Shown here one piece after another: positions 1 to 14,406 of a DNA stretch of 14,732 bases. How positions within the stretch are numbered: the stretch's first letter is position 1; every line of letters begins with the position of its first letter. The translations under genes were made by a program, and so were the position numbers. The stretch is taken from positions 1-14,732 of the forward strand of contig JACQCL010000173.1 in the NCBI GenBank assembly GCA_016201645.1. The letters run 5' to 3'. This stretch comes from Candidatus Rokuibacteriota bacterium. GTDB lineage: Bacteria > Methylomirabilota > Methylomirabilia > Rokubacteriales > CSP1-6. The notes below the pieces were generated by a model. The model was not told the DNA's origin. It made no database searches and saw nothing but the letters and a program-made list of their open reading frames with translations.

Positions 1-233
1 TAGTGCCGCTTCGCCGTCTCGTACTCCACGTGCGCCACCGCGATCGTGATCCCCCGCTCCCGTTCCTCCGGGGCGTTGTCAATCGAGCCAAAGTCCCGCA
101 CCGCGACGTTCTTGTTCTTCGAGTGCAGCACCTTCGTGATCGCCGAGGTCAGCGTCGTCTTGCCGTGATCAATGTGCCCAATCGTCCCCACGTTCACGTG
201 CGGCTTCGTCCGCTCGTACTTCGCCTTGGCCAT
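1..233 (-). CDS. tuf: Elongation factor Tu, N-terminal part (cut by window edge)
   Basis: EF-Tu is the cytoplasmic GTPase that delivers aminoacyl-tRNA to the ribosomal A site. About 78 N-terminal residues are visible, starting MAKAKYERTKPHVNVGTIGH. The P-loop GHIDHGKT is at residues 19-26 and the switch I segment EERERGITI at 56-64, which are diagnostic for EF-Tu rather than SelB or IF2. The ATG at 233 is preceded by GGAGG with an 8-nt spacer, so the start is secure. The gene lies 26 nt after fusA and closes the str operon as the last cistron seen; the remaining roughly 320 residues lie beyond position 1. Residues 37-53, between the P-loop and switch I, vary between phyla; they look more like Rokubacteria/NC10/Acidobacteria EF-Tu than E. 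coli, but this is my recollection, not a search. Whether a second tuf copy exists cannot be seen here. Confidence 0.98.
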   Translation of the reverse strand, partial: MAKAKYERTKPHVNVGTIGHIDHGKTTLTSAITKVLHSKNKNVAVRDFGSIDNAPEERERGITIAVAHVEYETAKRH

Positions 234-259
234 TGCCGAATCCTCCGGTGCGGGGGTTG

Positions 260-2365
260 CTAGCGGGAACCGACGCGAGAGGTCGGCTTGCCGGCCACCT
301 TCGCCATGACCTCCTCGGCGATGGCCGTCGGGACCTCCTCGTAGTTGGCAAACTGCATGGTGTACGTGGCGCGGCCCTGCGTCATGGAGCGAAGGTCGGT
401 CGCGTAGCCGAACATCGTGGCCAGCGGAACCGTGGCGCGAATGACGTGGGAGCCGGCCCGCGTGTCCATGGACACGACGCGGCCGCGGCGGCTGTTCAGG
501 TCTCCCACGACAGCCCCCATGTATTCCTCCGCCACCACGACCTCCACCTGCATGATGGGCTCCAGCAGCACCGGGTTGGCGCGGCGGCAGGCTTCCTTGA
601 ACGCCATGGATCCCGCGATCTTGAACGCTATCTCCGAGGAGTCCACCTCGTGGTAACTGCCGTCGGTGAAGGCCACCTTCACGTCTACCATCGGGTAGCC
701 GGCCAGCACTCCCGTTTCCGCCGCCTCCCGGACGCCCTTCTCCACCGCGGGGATGAACTCGCGCGGGATGGTTCCGCCCACGATCTGGTTGTCGAAGCCG
801 AACCCTTCCCCGGGAAGCGCCGGCTCGATCTCGAGAGACACGTCGCCGTACTGTCCCCGGCCCCCGGTCTGCCTGACAAAACGCCCGCGGGCCTCCGCCT
901 TCTTTCTGATCGTCTCTCGATACGCGACCTGTGGTTTCCCGACATTGGCCTCGACCTTGAACTCCCGGAGCAGCCGATCGACGATGATTTCGAGATGCAG
1001 TTCCCCCATTCCGGAGATCAGCGTTTGGTTGGTCTCGGAATCCACGGTCACCTTGAACGTCGGGTCCTCCAGAGCAAGACGACTCAGCGACAACCCGAGT
1101 TTCTCCTCGTCAGCTTTCGTCTTGGGCTCGATCGCCACCGCGATGACCGGCGCCGGGAACTCCATGGCCTCCAGCACGATCGGGCGGTCGGGATCGCACA
1201 AGGTGTCCCCGGTGGTCGTGAACTTCAGCCCCACGGCCGCCGCGATGTCTCCGGCGGCCACCGCCTCGATCTCCTCCCGCTTATTGGCGTGCATGCGGAG
1301 AAGGCGACCGACCCGCTCCTTCCGGTCTTTGGAGGAGTTGTACACGTTGGAGCCGGAGCTCAGCATCCCCGAGTACACGCGCAGGAAAACCAGCTGCCCG
1401 ACATACGGATCGTTCATGATCTTGAAGGCGAGCGCTGAGAAGGGTTCGTCGTCCCCGGGGACGCGGACCTCGTTCTCCCGAGTTTCGGGGTTGACGCCCT
1501 GCATCGGCGGAATGTCCAGGGGGGAGGGGAGGAAGTCCACCACGGCGTCGAGGAGCGGCTGGACCCCCTTGTTCTTGAAGGACGCGCCGCACAGGACCGG
1601 GACCAGCTTCATGGCCATGGTGCCGGCGCGGACGGCCGCCCGAATCTCCTCCGGGCTGATCTTCTCATCGCTCAGGTACCGCTCCATGAGGGCCTCGTCC
1701 ACTTCGGCGAGGGCCTCGAGCATCTTCTCCCGGTACTCGCGGACCTGCCCGGCGTACTCGGCCGGGATCTCCTGACGCGCAAAGCGCTGGCCCAGGCCTT
1801 CTTCCTCCCAGACGATGGCGACCTGATCGATGAGGTCGATGACGCCGATGAAGGAATCCGCCTGGCCGATGGGGAGCTGGACCGGGACCGGAAGCGCTCC
1901 CAGGCGCTCTCTGATCATGGCCACGGAACGGGAAAAGTCGGCACCCACCCGATCCATCTTGTTGACGTAGACGACCCGCGGCACCTGGTACTTGTCGGCT
2001 TGGCGCCAGACCGTCTCCGTCTGCGGCTCCACGCCGGCGACCGCGTCCAGGATCGCAATGGCGCCGTCCAGGACGCGCAGCGAACGCTCTACTTCCACGG
2101 TGAAATCCACATGGCCGGGCGTATCGATGATGTTGACCCGGCAGTCCCGCCAGAAGCACGTGGTCGCCGCGGAGGTGATGGTGATGCCCCGCTCCTGCTC
2201 CTGGACCATCCAGTCCATGGTCGCGGTTCCCTCGTCCACCTCGCCGATCTTGTACGAGCGACCGGTGTAGTAGAGGATCCGCTCCGTGGTCGTGGTCTTG
2301 CCGGCATCAATGTGGGCCATGATGCCGATGTTGCGGGTTTTCTCTAGCGGATACTGCCTTTCCAC
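260..2365 (-). CDS. fusA: Elongation factor G (translocase GTPase)
   Basis: EF-G is the cytoplasmic GTPase that drives mRNA-tRNA translocation and, with RRF, ribosome recycling. The 701 residues match the usual length (about 690-705). The P-loop AHIDAGKT is at residues 17-24, ERGITI of switch I at 58-63, DTPGH at 81-85 (His85 corresponds to the catalytic switch II histidine) and NKMD at 135-138. These are followed by domain II, the domain III-V core and a normal C-terminus, with no frameshift or gap. The start is a GTG at 2365, chosen because MERQYPLEKTRNIGIMAHIDA aligns with the family N-terminus and because GGGGA lies 7 nt upstream. An ATG 14 nt earlier is out of frame. The gene follows rpsG after a 106-nt gap that contains a strong hairpin, and precedes tuf by 26 nt. 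The ERGITI motif and full length argue against the EF-G2 or TetM-type paralogues. Confidence 0.98.
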   Translation of the reverse strand: MERQYPLEKTRNIGIMAHIDAGKTTTTERILYYTGRSYKIGEVDEGTATMDWMVQEQERGITITSAATTCFWRDCRVNIIDTPGHVDFTVEVERSLRVLDGAIAILDAVAGVEPQTETVWRQADKYQVPRVVYVNKMDRVGADFSRSVAMIRERLGALPVPVQLPIGQADSFIGVIDLIDQVAIVWEEEGLGQRFARQEIPAEYAGQVREYREKMLEALAEVDEALMERYLSDEKISPEEIRAAVRAGTMAMKLVPVLCGASFKNKGVQPLLDAVVDFLPSPLDIPPMQGVNPETRENEVRVPGDDEPFSALAFKIMNDPYVGQLVFLRVYSGMLSSGSNVYNSSKDRKERVGRLLRMHANKREEIEAVAAGDIAAAVGLKFTTTGDTLCDPDRPIVLEAMEFPAPVIAVAIEPKTKADEEKLGLSLSRLALEDPTFKVTVDSETNQTLISGMGELHLEIIVDRLLREFKVEANVGKPQVAYRETIRKKAEARGRFVRQTGGRGQYGDVSLEIEPALPGEGFGFDNQIVGGTIPREFIPAVEKGVREAAETGVLAGYPMVDVKVAFTDGSYHEVDSSEIAFKIAGSMAFKEACRRANPVLLEPIMQVEVVVAEEYMGAVVGDLNSRRGRVVSMDTRAGSHVIRATVPLATMFGYATDLRSMTQGRATYTMQFANYEEVPTAIAEEVMAKVAGKPTSRVGSR

Positions 2366-2407
2366 TTCGTCTTCCCCATCCTCTCCAGCATGTGCCTCGT
2401 TCGCCCG

Positions 2408-2465
2408 GTCACGCGACTCGGACGGAAGAAGAGGGGGGTCAGCCTGCGGCCCCCCTCTTCGTGAC
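2408..2465 (-). promoter_or_regulatory. Strong GC-rich hairpin in the rpsG-fusA gap
   Basis: In the transcript, 6 nt after the rpsG stop, an 11-bp perfect stem (GAAGAGGGGGG pairing with CCCCCCTCTTC, + strand 2428-2438 with 2450-2460) closes an 11-nt loop. A further 5-bp helix (GTCAC at 2408-2412 with GTGAC at 2461-2465) can stack on its base across a 15-nt bulge. No U-run follows the stem in the transcript (it continues TTCCGTCC), so this is not a canonical intrinsic terminator. An attenuator, an RNA-processing or stability element, or a feedback site for a ribosomal protein are all possible. In E. coli S7 represses the str operon by binding between rpsL and rpsG; here those genes overlap, so this is the only gap next to rpsG where such a site could lie. 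That link is inference. Confidence 0.6.
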
Positions 2466-2471
2466 GTCCCG

Positions 2472-2939
2472 CTACCAGCGATAGTGCGCGAACGCCTTGT
2501 TGGCCTCCGCCATCCGGTGAGTGTCTTCCCGCTTCTTGACGGCCGTCCCCCGGCTGTTGGCCGCGTCGAGGAGCTCGCCCGCCAGCTTGTCCGCCATGCT
2601 CTTCTCCGCGCGGCGGCGGGAGGCAGCGATGAGCCATCGCATCGACAGCGAGGTCCGCCGCTCGGGACGCACCTCCACCGGGACTTGATAGGTCGAGCCG
2701 CCGACCCGGCGCGATTTCACCTCCACGGCGGGCTTCACGTTGTCCACGGCCTGCTTGAACATCTTCAGCGCGTCCTGCTTGCTCCGTTCCTCGATCGCCT
2801 CCAGCGCCTCGTACATGATGCGCTCCGCGGTCGATTTCTTCCCGCGCGTCATCATGATGTTGACGAACTTCGCCACGAGCCGACTGCCGTACTTCGGGTC
2901 CGGAAGGACCTCGCGCCGTGCGGCTCCCGCCCGACGCAT
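2472..2939 (-). CDS. rpsG: 30S ribosomal protein S7
   Basis: S7 is the primary assembly protein of the 30S head; it binds the 3' major domain of 16S rRNA and contacts the E-site tRNA. The 155-residue product matches the family length (about 156). It carries the N-terminal RREVLPDPKYGS segment, the conserved KFVNIMMTRGKKSTAERIMY block (about residues 24-43), the RVGGSTYQVPVEVRPERR beta-hairpin region (about 77-94) and the C-terminal KREDTHRMAEANKAFAHYRW. The ATG at 2939 overlaps the rpsL stop (TAATG), so translation is probably coupled; the SD-like GGGGAGG lies inside the end of rpsL. A strong hairpin follows the stop codon. Confidence 0.98.
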   Translation of the reverse strand: MRRAGAARREVLPDPKYGSRLVAKFVNIMMTRGKKSTAERIMYEALEAIEERSKQDALKMFKQAVDNVKPAVEVKSRRVGGSTYQVPVEVRPERRTSLSMRWLIAASRRRAEKSMADKLAGELLDAANSRGTAVKKREDTHRMAEANKAFAHYRW

Positions 2940-3328
2940 TAGGCCGCGCCTCCCCCCGCTTTCGGCGCCTTGGCGCCGTACTTCGAGCGGCTCTGCTTCC
3001 GGTTGGCCACTCCCGCGGTGTCAAGGATGCCGCGGATGATGTGGTACCGGACCCCGGGGAGGTCCTTCACCCGCCCGCCACGGATCAACACGATCGAGTG
3101 CTCCTGCAAGTTGTGGCCGACCCCGGGGATGTACGAGGTCACCTCGAGCCCGTTCGTGAGCCGGACGCGGGCCACCTTCCGAAGCGCCGAGTTCGGCTTC
3201 TTCGGCGTGGTGGTGTACACGCGGATGCAGACCCCGCGCTTCTGCGGGCTCCCCCCCATCGCAGGGGTCTTGGACTTCTTGAGCACCGCCTCCCGGCCCT
3301 TCCGCACGAGCTGACTGATGGTCGGCAT
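2939..3328 (-). CDS. rpsL: 30S ribosomal protein S12
   Basis: S12 sits at the 30S decoding centre and controls decoding accuracy. The 129-residue product begins MPTISQLVRKGREAVLKKSK and contains TTTPKKPNSALRK (Lys43, Lys44) and GGRVKDLPGVRYH (Lys88, Pro91). These keep the residues whose substitution classically gives streptomycin resistance or dependence, so this allele looks wild type. The C-terminus is KQSRSKYGAKAPK plus a short Gly/Ala tail. It is the first gene of the str operon, about 30 nt downstream of the predicted transcription start. The ribosome-binding site is AAGGGATC directly before the ATG. The stop codon overlaps the rpsG start by one base. No L7Ae/L30e-like gene sits between rpoC and rpsL, unlike in Firmicutes. 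Confidence 0.98.
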   Translation of the reverse strand: MPTISQLVRKGREAVLKKSKTPAMGGSPQKRGVCIRVYTTTPKKPNSALRKVARVRLTNGLEVTSYIPGVGHNLQEHSIVLIRGGRVKDLPGVRYHIIRGILDTAGVANRKQSRSKYGAKAPKAGGGAA

Positions 3329-3365
3329 GATCCCTTCACACCTTCAATGGACCCAAAACTCCTAC

Positions 3366-3394
3366 TTTATACTCGTAGTGAGTAGGTTTGTCAA
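3366..3394 (-). promoter_or_regulatory. Sigma70-type promoter of the str operon
   Basis: On the minus strand TTGACA (3394-3389) is followed after exactly 17 bp by TATAAA (3371-3366). This is a perfect -35 hexamer and a 5/6 -10 hexamer at optimal spacing. The patch is distinctly AT-rich against the GC-rich surroundings and lies in the 88-nt rpoC-rpsL gap. Transcription would begin near 3359, giving rpsL a leader of about 30 nt. The sites CCTACT (3361-3366) and AGTAGG (3381-3386) form a dyad across the -10 and spacer, a possible operator, though it could be chance. The promoter means rpsL-rpsG-fusA-tuf can be expressed independently of rpoBC read-through. Confidence 0.8.
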
Positions 3395-3416
3395 CCAATT
3401 GATCCTCTCCCGACCC

Positions 3417-7565
<4,149 letters not shown>

Positions 7566-7572
7566 TCGTGAA

Positions 7573-7580
7573 CCTCCTTT
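7573..7580 (-). promoter_or_regulatory. Ribosome-binding site fixing the rpoC start
   Basis: AAAGGAGG on the minus strand, 7 nt before the ATG at 7565 and just after the rpoB stop (7585-7587). Its position inside the alternative 11-residue N-terminal extension of rpoC argues that translation starts at 7565, not at 7598. Confidence 0.85.
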
Positions 7581-7584
7581 TCCA

Positions 7585-11607
<4,023 letters not shown>

Positions 11608-11628
11608 ACGCCCTCCTAAGAGCGGCCG

Positions 11629-11641
11629 CGCTCAACGAGCG
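11629..11641 (-). other. Small hairpin before the rpoB ribosome-binding site
   Basis: A 5-bp stem CGCTC/GAGCG with a 3-nt loop (AAC on the + strand), 12 nt upstream of the rpoB AGGAGG. It could be chance in such GC-rich sequence, but it is one of two stem-loops in a gap of only 60 nt. Confidence 0.35.
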
Positions 11642-11645
11642 GTGG

Positions 11646-11664
11646 TCCCCCGTCGTCCGGGGGA
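11646..11664 (-). promoter_or_regulatory. Hairpin 3 nt after the rplL stop (candidate attenuator or processing site)
   Basis: A 7-bp perfect stem (TCCCCCG with CGGGGGA, 5-nt loop) begins 3 nt after the rplL stop codon. The transcript continues CCACCGC, with no U-run, so it is not a standard terminator. In E. coli the rplL-rpoB gap holds a partial attenuator and an RNase III site that lower rpoB expression relative to L7/L12. The position here is the same, so a similar role is a reasonable inference, but the sequence alone does not prove it. Confidence 0.5.
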
Positions 11665-11667
11665 GAA

Positions 11668-12063
11668 CTACTTGATCTCGATCGTGGCTCCGACTTCTTC
11701 GAGCTTTTTCTTCATCTCGTACGCTTCAGCCTTCGACACTTTCTCCTTTACCGGCTTCGGCGCGTCGTCTACCACGGACTTCGCCTCCTTGAGGCCCAGC
11801 CCCGTCAGCTCCCGGACAACCTTGATGACCTGGATCTTCTTGTCTCCAGCCGCGGTGAGGATCACGTCGAACTCCGTCTTCTCCTCCTCAGCCGCGGCCG
11901 GAGCCGCCCCGGCGGCCGCCCCGCCGGCAGCGGCGGCCACGGGCACCGCCGCCACGGGAGAGATGCCGTACTTGTCCTGAAGCCCCTTGACGAGGCGGTT
12001 CAAATCCAGCACGGTCCACGCATCAATCGATTCCAGGACGTCGTCAACGTTCACTTTAGACAT
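11668..12063 (-). CDS. rplL: 50S ribosomal protein L7/L12
   Basis: L7/L12 is the multicopy stalk protein that recruits and stimulates EF-Tu, EF-G, IF2 and RF3. The 131-residue product has the N-terminal dimerisation/L10-binding helices (about 1-33), a long Ala/Gly-rich flexible hinge (about 37-60) and the C-terminal factor-binding domain with EEKTEFDVILTAAGDKKIQV and GLGLKEAKSVVDDAP. The length is slightly above the usual 120-128 because of the hinge. The start at 12063 is supported by GGAGGA 8-9 nt upstream. A two- to three-hairpin repeat separates it from rplJ, and another hairpin follows its stop; both may help set its higher output relative to rplJ and rpoB. Confidence 0.98.
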   Translation of the reverse strand: MSKVNVDDVLESIDAWTVLDLNRLVKGLQDKYGISPVAAVPVAAAAGGAAAGAAPAAAEEEKTEFDVILTAAGDKKIQVIKVVRELTGLGLKEAKSVVDDAPKPVKEKVSKAEAYEMKKKLEEVGATIEIK

Positions 12064-12085
12064 GTGTCGCTTCCTCCCGTGTTTT

Positions 12086-12158
12086 CTCGGAGGGGGACTC
12101 CGTCCCCCTTCCGATGCCTCCCCCTAGGGTTGCGCGGGCCAAGCCCGCGCTCGAACAC
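12086..12158 (-). repeat. Intergenic double-hairpin repeat, copy A (rplJ-rplL gap)
   Basis: In the transcript sense this reads TTCGAGCG, a stem-loop of 8 bp (GCGCGGGC-TTG-GCCCGCGC, 12150-12132), a spacer ending GGGGGAGGC, then a second stem-loop of 7 bp (GGGGGAC-GGA-GTCCCCC, 12108-12092). It matches copy B at 14491-14562 over about 70 nt, including the flanking TTCGAGCG and the spacer. The stem differences between the copies are paired changes that keep the base pairs. A third 6-bp hairpin at 12161-12175 covers the rplJ stop codon. No U-run follows, so it is not an intrinsic terminator. It resembles a REP/BIME-like dispersed element; function unknown. Confidence 0.75.
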
Positions 12159-12164
12159 CGCGGC

Positions 12165-12692
12165 CTATGAGGCCGTTGTCTCTTTCTTCACCCGAACCTG
12201 GTCCAGCATGGACACCAGGGATCGGAGCATGCCATCCAGGGTCCCGACGACACGAACGACGGGAGCGTGGAGCGCGCCTACCAATTGCCCGAGCAGCACC
12301 TCGCGGGACGGCAGCTCAGCCATCTGACGGAGTTCCGGGGCTTGAAGGAGCCGCCCGTCCACATAGCCCAGCTTGATCTGGAGCAGGGGATTGGTCTTGA
12401 CGAAGGCCTGGAGGACCTTGGCCAGGGCCACGGGATCCTGCTTTGAGATCACGAGTCCTGTCGGACCTTTCAGGTGCGGCCCGAGCCGGTCAAGGGGCAA
12501 GCCCTGGATGGCCAGACGCGCCAGCCGGTTCTTGACCACTTTGTACTCCGCTGCCGCCGGCCTGAGCTGCCGACGGAGGTCGGAGATCTGCTGAACCGTC
12601 AGCCCCCGGTACTCGGTGAGCACAGCGGTTTTCACCCCGGAGAGCCGAGCCCGCAGCCTCTCGACGTCCTCGACCTTCGCTTGACTGGGCAC
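12165..12692 (-). CDS. rplJ: 50S ribosomal protein L10
   Basis: L10 anchors the L7/L12 dimers to the L11/23S rRNA base of the stalk. The 175-residue product has the family length and the typical segments: KTAVLTEYRGLTVQQISDLRRQLRP (N-terminal RNA-binding domain, about 21-45), EYKVVKNRLARLA (about 49-61), and a C-terminal helix region for L12 binding. The start is a GTG at 12692, preceded by AAGGAG with a 6-nt spacer. It follows rplA by only 17 nt, so the long leader where L10-L12 represses its own translation in E. coli is absent. A repeat element directly follows its stop codon. Confidence 0.97.
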   Translation of the reverse strand: MPSQAKVEDVERLRARLSGVKTAVLTEYRGLTVQQISDLRRQLRPAAAEYKVVKNRLARLAIQGLPLDRLGPHLKGPTGLVISKQDPVALAKVLQAFVKTNPLLQIKLGYVDGRLLQAPELRQMAELPSREVLLGQLVGALHAPVVRVVGTLDGMLRSLVSMLDQVRVKKETTAS

Positions 12693-12709
12693 CCTTGGCT
12701 CCTTGTCGC

Positions 12710-13417
12710 CTACTTCTTGAACAGGTTGGCCACCCGCTGGACGTCCATGGGAACGCCGGGCCCCATCGTGGAGGACACGGTCAGAGAGCGCAGATACTGT
12801 CCCTTGGAGGCTGCCGGTTTCGCCCGCATGATGGCCTCAATAAGCGTCATCGCGTTTTCCACGAGGTGATTGGCGGGGAAGGACTTTTTCCCGATGGGCA
12901 CGTGCACGTTCCCCGCTTTGTCCACCCGGAACTCCACTTTCCCCGCTTTGACCTCGCGAACGGCTCGGGCGATATCAAAGGTCACCGTCCCCAACTTCGG
13001 GTTGGGCATGAGGCCCCGGGGGCCCAGCACCTTCCCGAGCTTGCCCACCTGACCCATGAGATCCGGGGTCGCGATGGTGGCATCAAACTCCATCCACCCT
13101 CCCTGGATCTTTTCGACCAGGTCCTCGGCCCCGACGTAGTCAGCGCCCGACTCCCGGGCCTCCCGCTCCTTCTCCCCTTTGGCAAACACCACCACGCGCA
13201 CCGTCTTCCCGATCCCGTGGGGCAGCACCACCGCTCCACGCACCATCTGGTCGGCGTGCTTGGGGTCCACCCCAAGGCGCAGCGACAGATCCACGCTCTC
13301 GTCGAACTTGGGCGAGGGCGCCTGCTTCATGACGGTGATGGCCTCTTCGACGGTATAGGCCTTCGCTTTGTCGATCAGCGCCACCGCCGCCTTGTACCGC
13401 TTCGCCACTGCGGGCAT
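12710..13417 (-). CDS. rplA: 50S ribosomal protein L1
   Basis: L1 forms the mobile L1 stalk of the 50S subunit that escorts E-site tRNA, and in many bacteria represses its own operon. The 235-residue product has the usual length. It contains the two-domain fold signatures, with FDESVDLSLRLGVDPKHADQMVRG (about 38-61), the conserved GPRGLMPNPKLGTV (about 130-143) and VEFRVDKAGNVHVPIGK (about 161-177). The ATG at 13417 follows the rplK stop by 13 nt with the purine-rich AGGGGG upstream, consistent with coupled translation. A mapped L1 binding site in the rplK leader of E. coli has no room here because rplK overlaps nusG. Confidence 0.98.
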   Translation of the reverse strand: MPAVAKRYKAAVALIDKAKAYTVEEAITVMKQAPSPKFDESVDLSLRLGVDPKHADQMVRGAVVLPHGIGKTVRVVVFAKGEKEREARESGADYVGAEDLVEKIQGGWMEFDATIATPDLMGQVGKLGKVLGPRGLMPNPKLGTVTFDIARAVREVKAGKVEFRVDKAGNVHVPIGKKSFPANHLVENAMTLIEAIMRAKPAASKGQYLRSLTVSSTMGPGVPMDVQRVANLFKK

Positions 13418-13430
13418 CCTCGCGTTCCCC

Positions 13431-13850
13431 CTATACCACTTCGATGCCCATGCTCCGGGCCGTGCCCTCGATGATTCGCATCGCCGCGTCCAGGGAACCC
13501 GCGGTCAGATCCGGCAGCTTGGTCTGCGCGATCTCGCGCAGTTGGGCGCGGGTCACCTTGCCGATCTTGTCCTTGTGAGGCATCGCCGAGGCCTTCGCGA
13601 TACCCGCCGCGCGCTTCAGGAGCACGGCCGCTGGCGGCGTCTTCACCACGAACGAAAAGGACCGGTCCTGGTAAATGGTCACCACGACCGGCAAGATCAG
13701 CCCTTCCTGCGAGCCTGTCTGCGCGTTGAACCCCTTGCAGAACTCCATGATGTTCACGCCGTGCTGGCCCAGCGCCGGACCCACAGGCGGGGCCGGGTTG
13801 GCCTTCCCCGCTGGGATCTGCAGCTTGACCACCGCCTGCACCTTTTTCAT
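13431..13850 (-). CDS. rplK: 50S ribosomal protein L11
   Basis: L11 binds the GTPase-associated centre of 23S rRNA at the stalk base. The 139-residue product has the N-terminal QIPAGKANPAPPVGPALGQH block (about 11-30), whose proline-rich helix is where thiostrepton resistance mutations occur and is intact here. It is followed by VNIMEFCKGFN and the C-terminal RNA-binding domain with KDKIGKVTRAQLREIAQTK. The ATG at 13850 overlaps the nusG stop (TAATG); GGAG lies about 9 nt upstream inside nusG. Confidence 0.98.
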   Translation of the reverse strand: MKKVQAVVKLQIPAGKANPAPPVGPALGQHGVNIMEFCKGFNAQTGSQEGLILPVVVTIYQDRSFSFVVKTPPAAVLLKRAAGIAKASAMPHKDKIGKVTRAQLREIAQTKLPDLTAGSLDAAMRIIEGTARSMGIEVV

Positions 13851-14380
13851 TACAGGCGCTCCACCTGGTAATACTCGATCTCAATCGGCGTGAGCCGTCC
13901 GAGGAGCCCCACCATCACTTTCAACCGGCCCCGCTCCGGATTCACGTCCTCGATCGTCCCCATGAAGTTCACGAACGGACCCTCGACGACGCGCACCTTA
14001 TCGCCCTTCGAGAACACCGCCTTGGGCTTGGGTTTCTCGGCGCCCTCCTCCATCTGGCGGAGAATCTCGTCCACCTCTTCCTGGGGCAGAGGAACCGGCC
14101 GGCTCCCTGACCCGACGAACCCCGTGACCTTCGGAGTGCTGCGGACGAGGTGCCACGTCTCGTCCGTCAGCTCCATCTCCACGAGGACGTATCCCGGATA
14201 GAATTTCTGCGAGCTGATGCGCCTCTGGCCCTTGCGGACCTCCACGACCTCCTCCACCGGCACGACAACCCGGGTGATTTGATCCTGAAGCCCGAAGATC
14301 CTGGCGCGCTGCTCAATGGCAGCCGCAACCTTGTTCTCGAATCCCGAGTACGTGTGCACGACAAACCACTCTGTATAAAT
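13850..14380 (-). CDS. nusG: Transcription elongation/antitermination factor NusG (start uncertain)
   Basis: NusG binds the beta' clamp through its NGN domain and Rho or S10 through its KOW domain. The NGN core HTYSGFENKVAAAIEQRARI, the QKFYPGYVLVEM strand and the C-terminal KOW domain (VFSKGDKVRVVEGPFVNFMG) are present, with a normal end at VERL. The start is the oddity. The first conventional start codon in frame, GTG at 14359, would remove the nearly universal WFVV beta-strand, yet the codons just upstream do encode TEWFVV. In frame the only start-like codon there is ATT at 14380-14378, used here as the boundary (176 residues). An ATG at 14385 with GGGAG 4 nt upstream is out of frame by one base. 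So a rare AUU start, a one-base sequence error, or a true frameshift are all possible. The gene begins 26 nt after the tRNA-Trp CCA end, where secE would normally intervene. Confidence 0.93.
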   Translation of the reverse strand: MYTEWFVVHTYSGFENKVAAAIEQRARIFGLQDQITRVVVPVEEVVEVRKGQRRISSQKFYPGYVLVEMELTDETWHLVRSTPKVTGFVGSGSRPVPLPQEEVDEILRQMEEGAEKPKPKAVFSKGDKVRVVEGPFVNFMGTIEDVNPERGRLKVMVGLLGRLTPIEIEYYQVERL

Positions 14381-14406
14381 TCCATACCGCTCCCGCTTAA
14401 CGAAAA

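Noticed and set aside
2408..2465. Intrinsic terminator between rpsG and fusA
   Set aside because: The stem is strong, but the transcript continues TTCCGTCC without a U-run, and fusA and tuf downstream have no visible promoter of their own.
2939..3328. Streptomycin-resistance allele of rpsL
   Set aside because: Lys43, Lys88 and Pro91 are all wild type.
14355..14406. Possible independent nusG promoter (TATACA-like -10 after the tRNA)
   Set aside because: The region 17-18 bp upstream matches TTGACA at only about three positions and the predicted start would fall inside or beyond the start-codon region.
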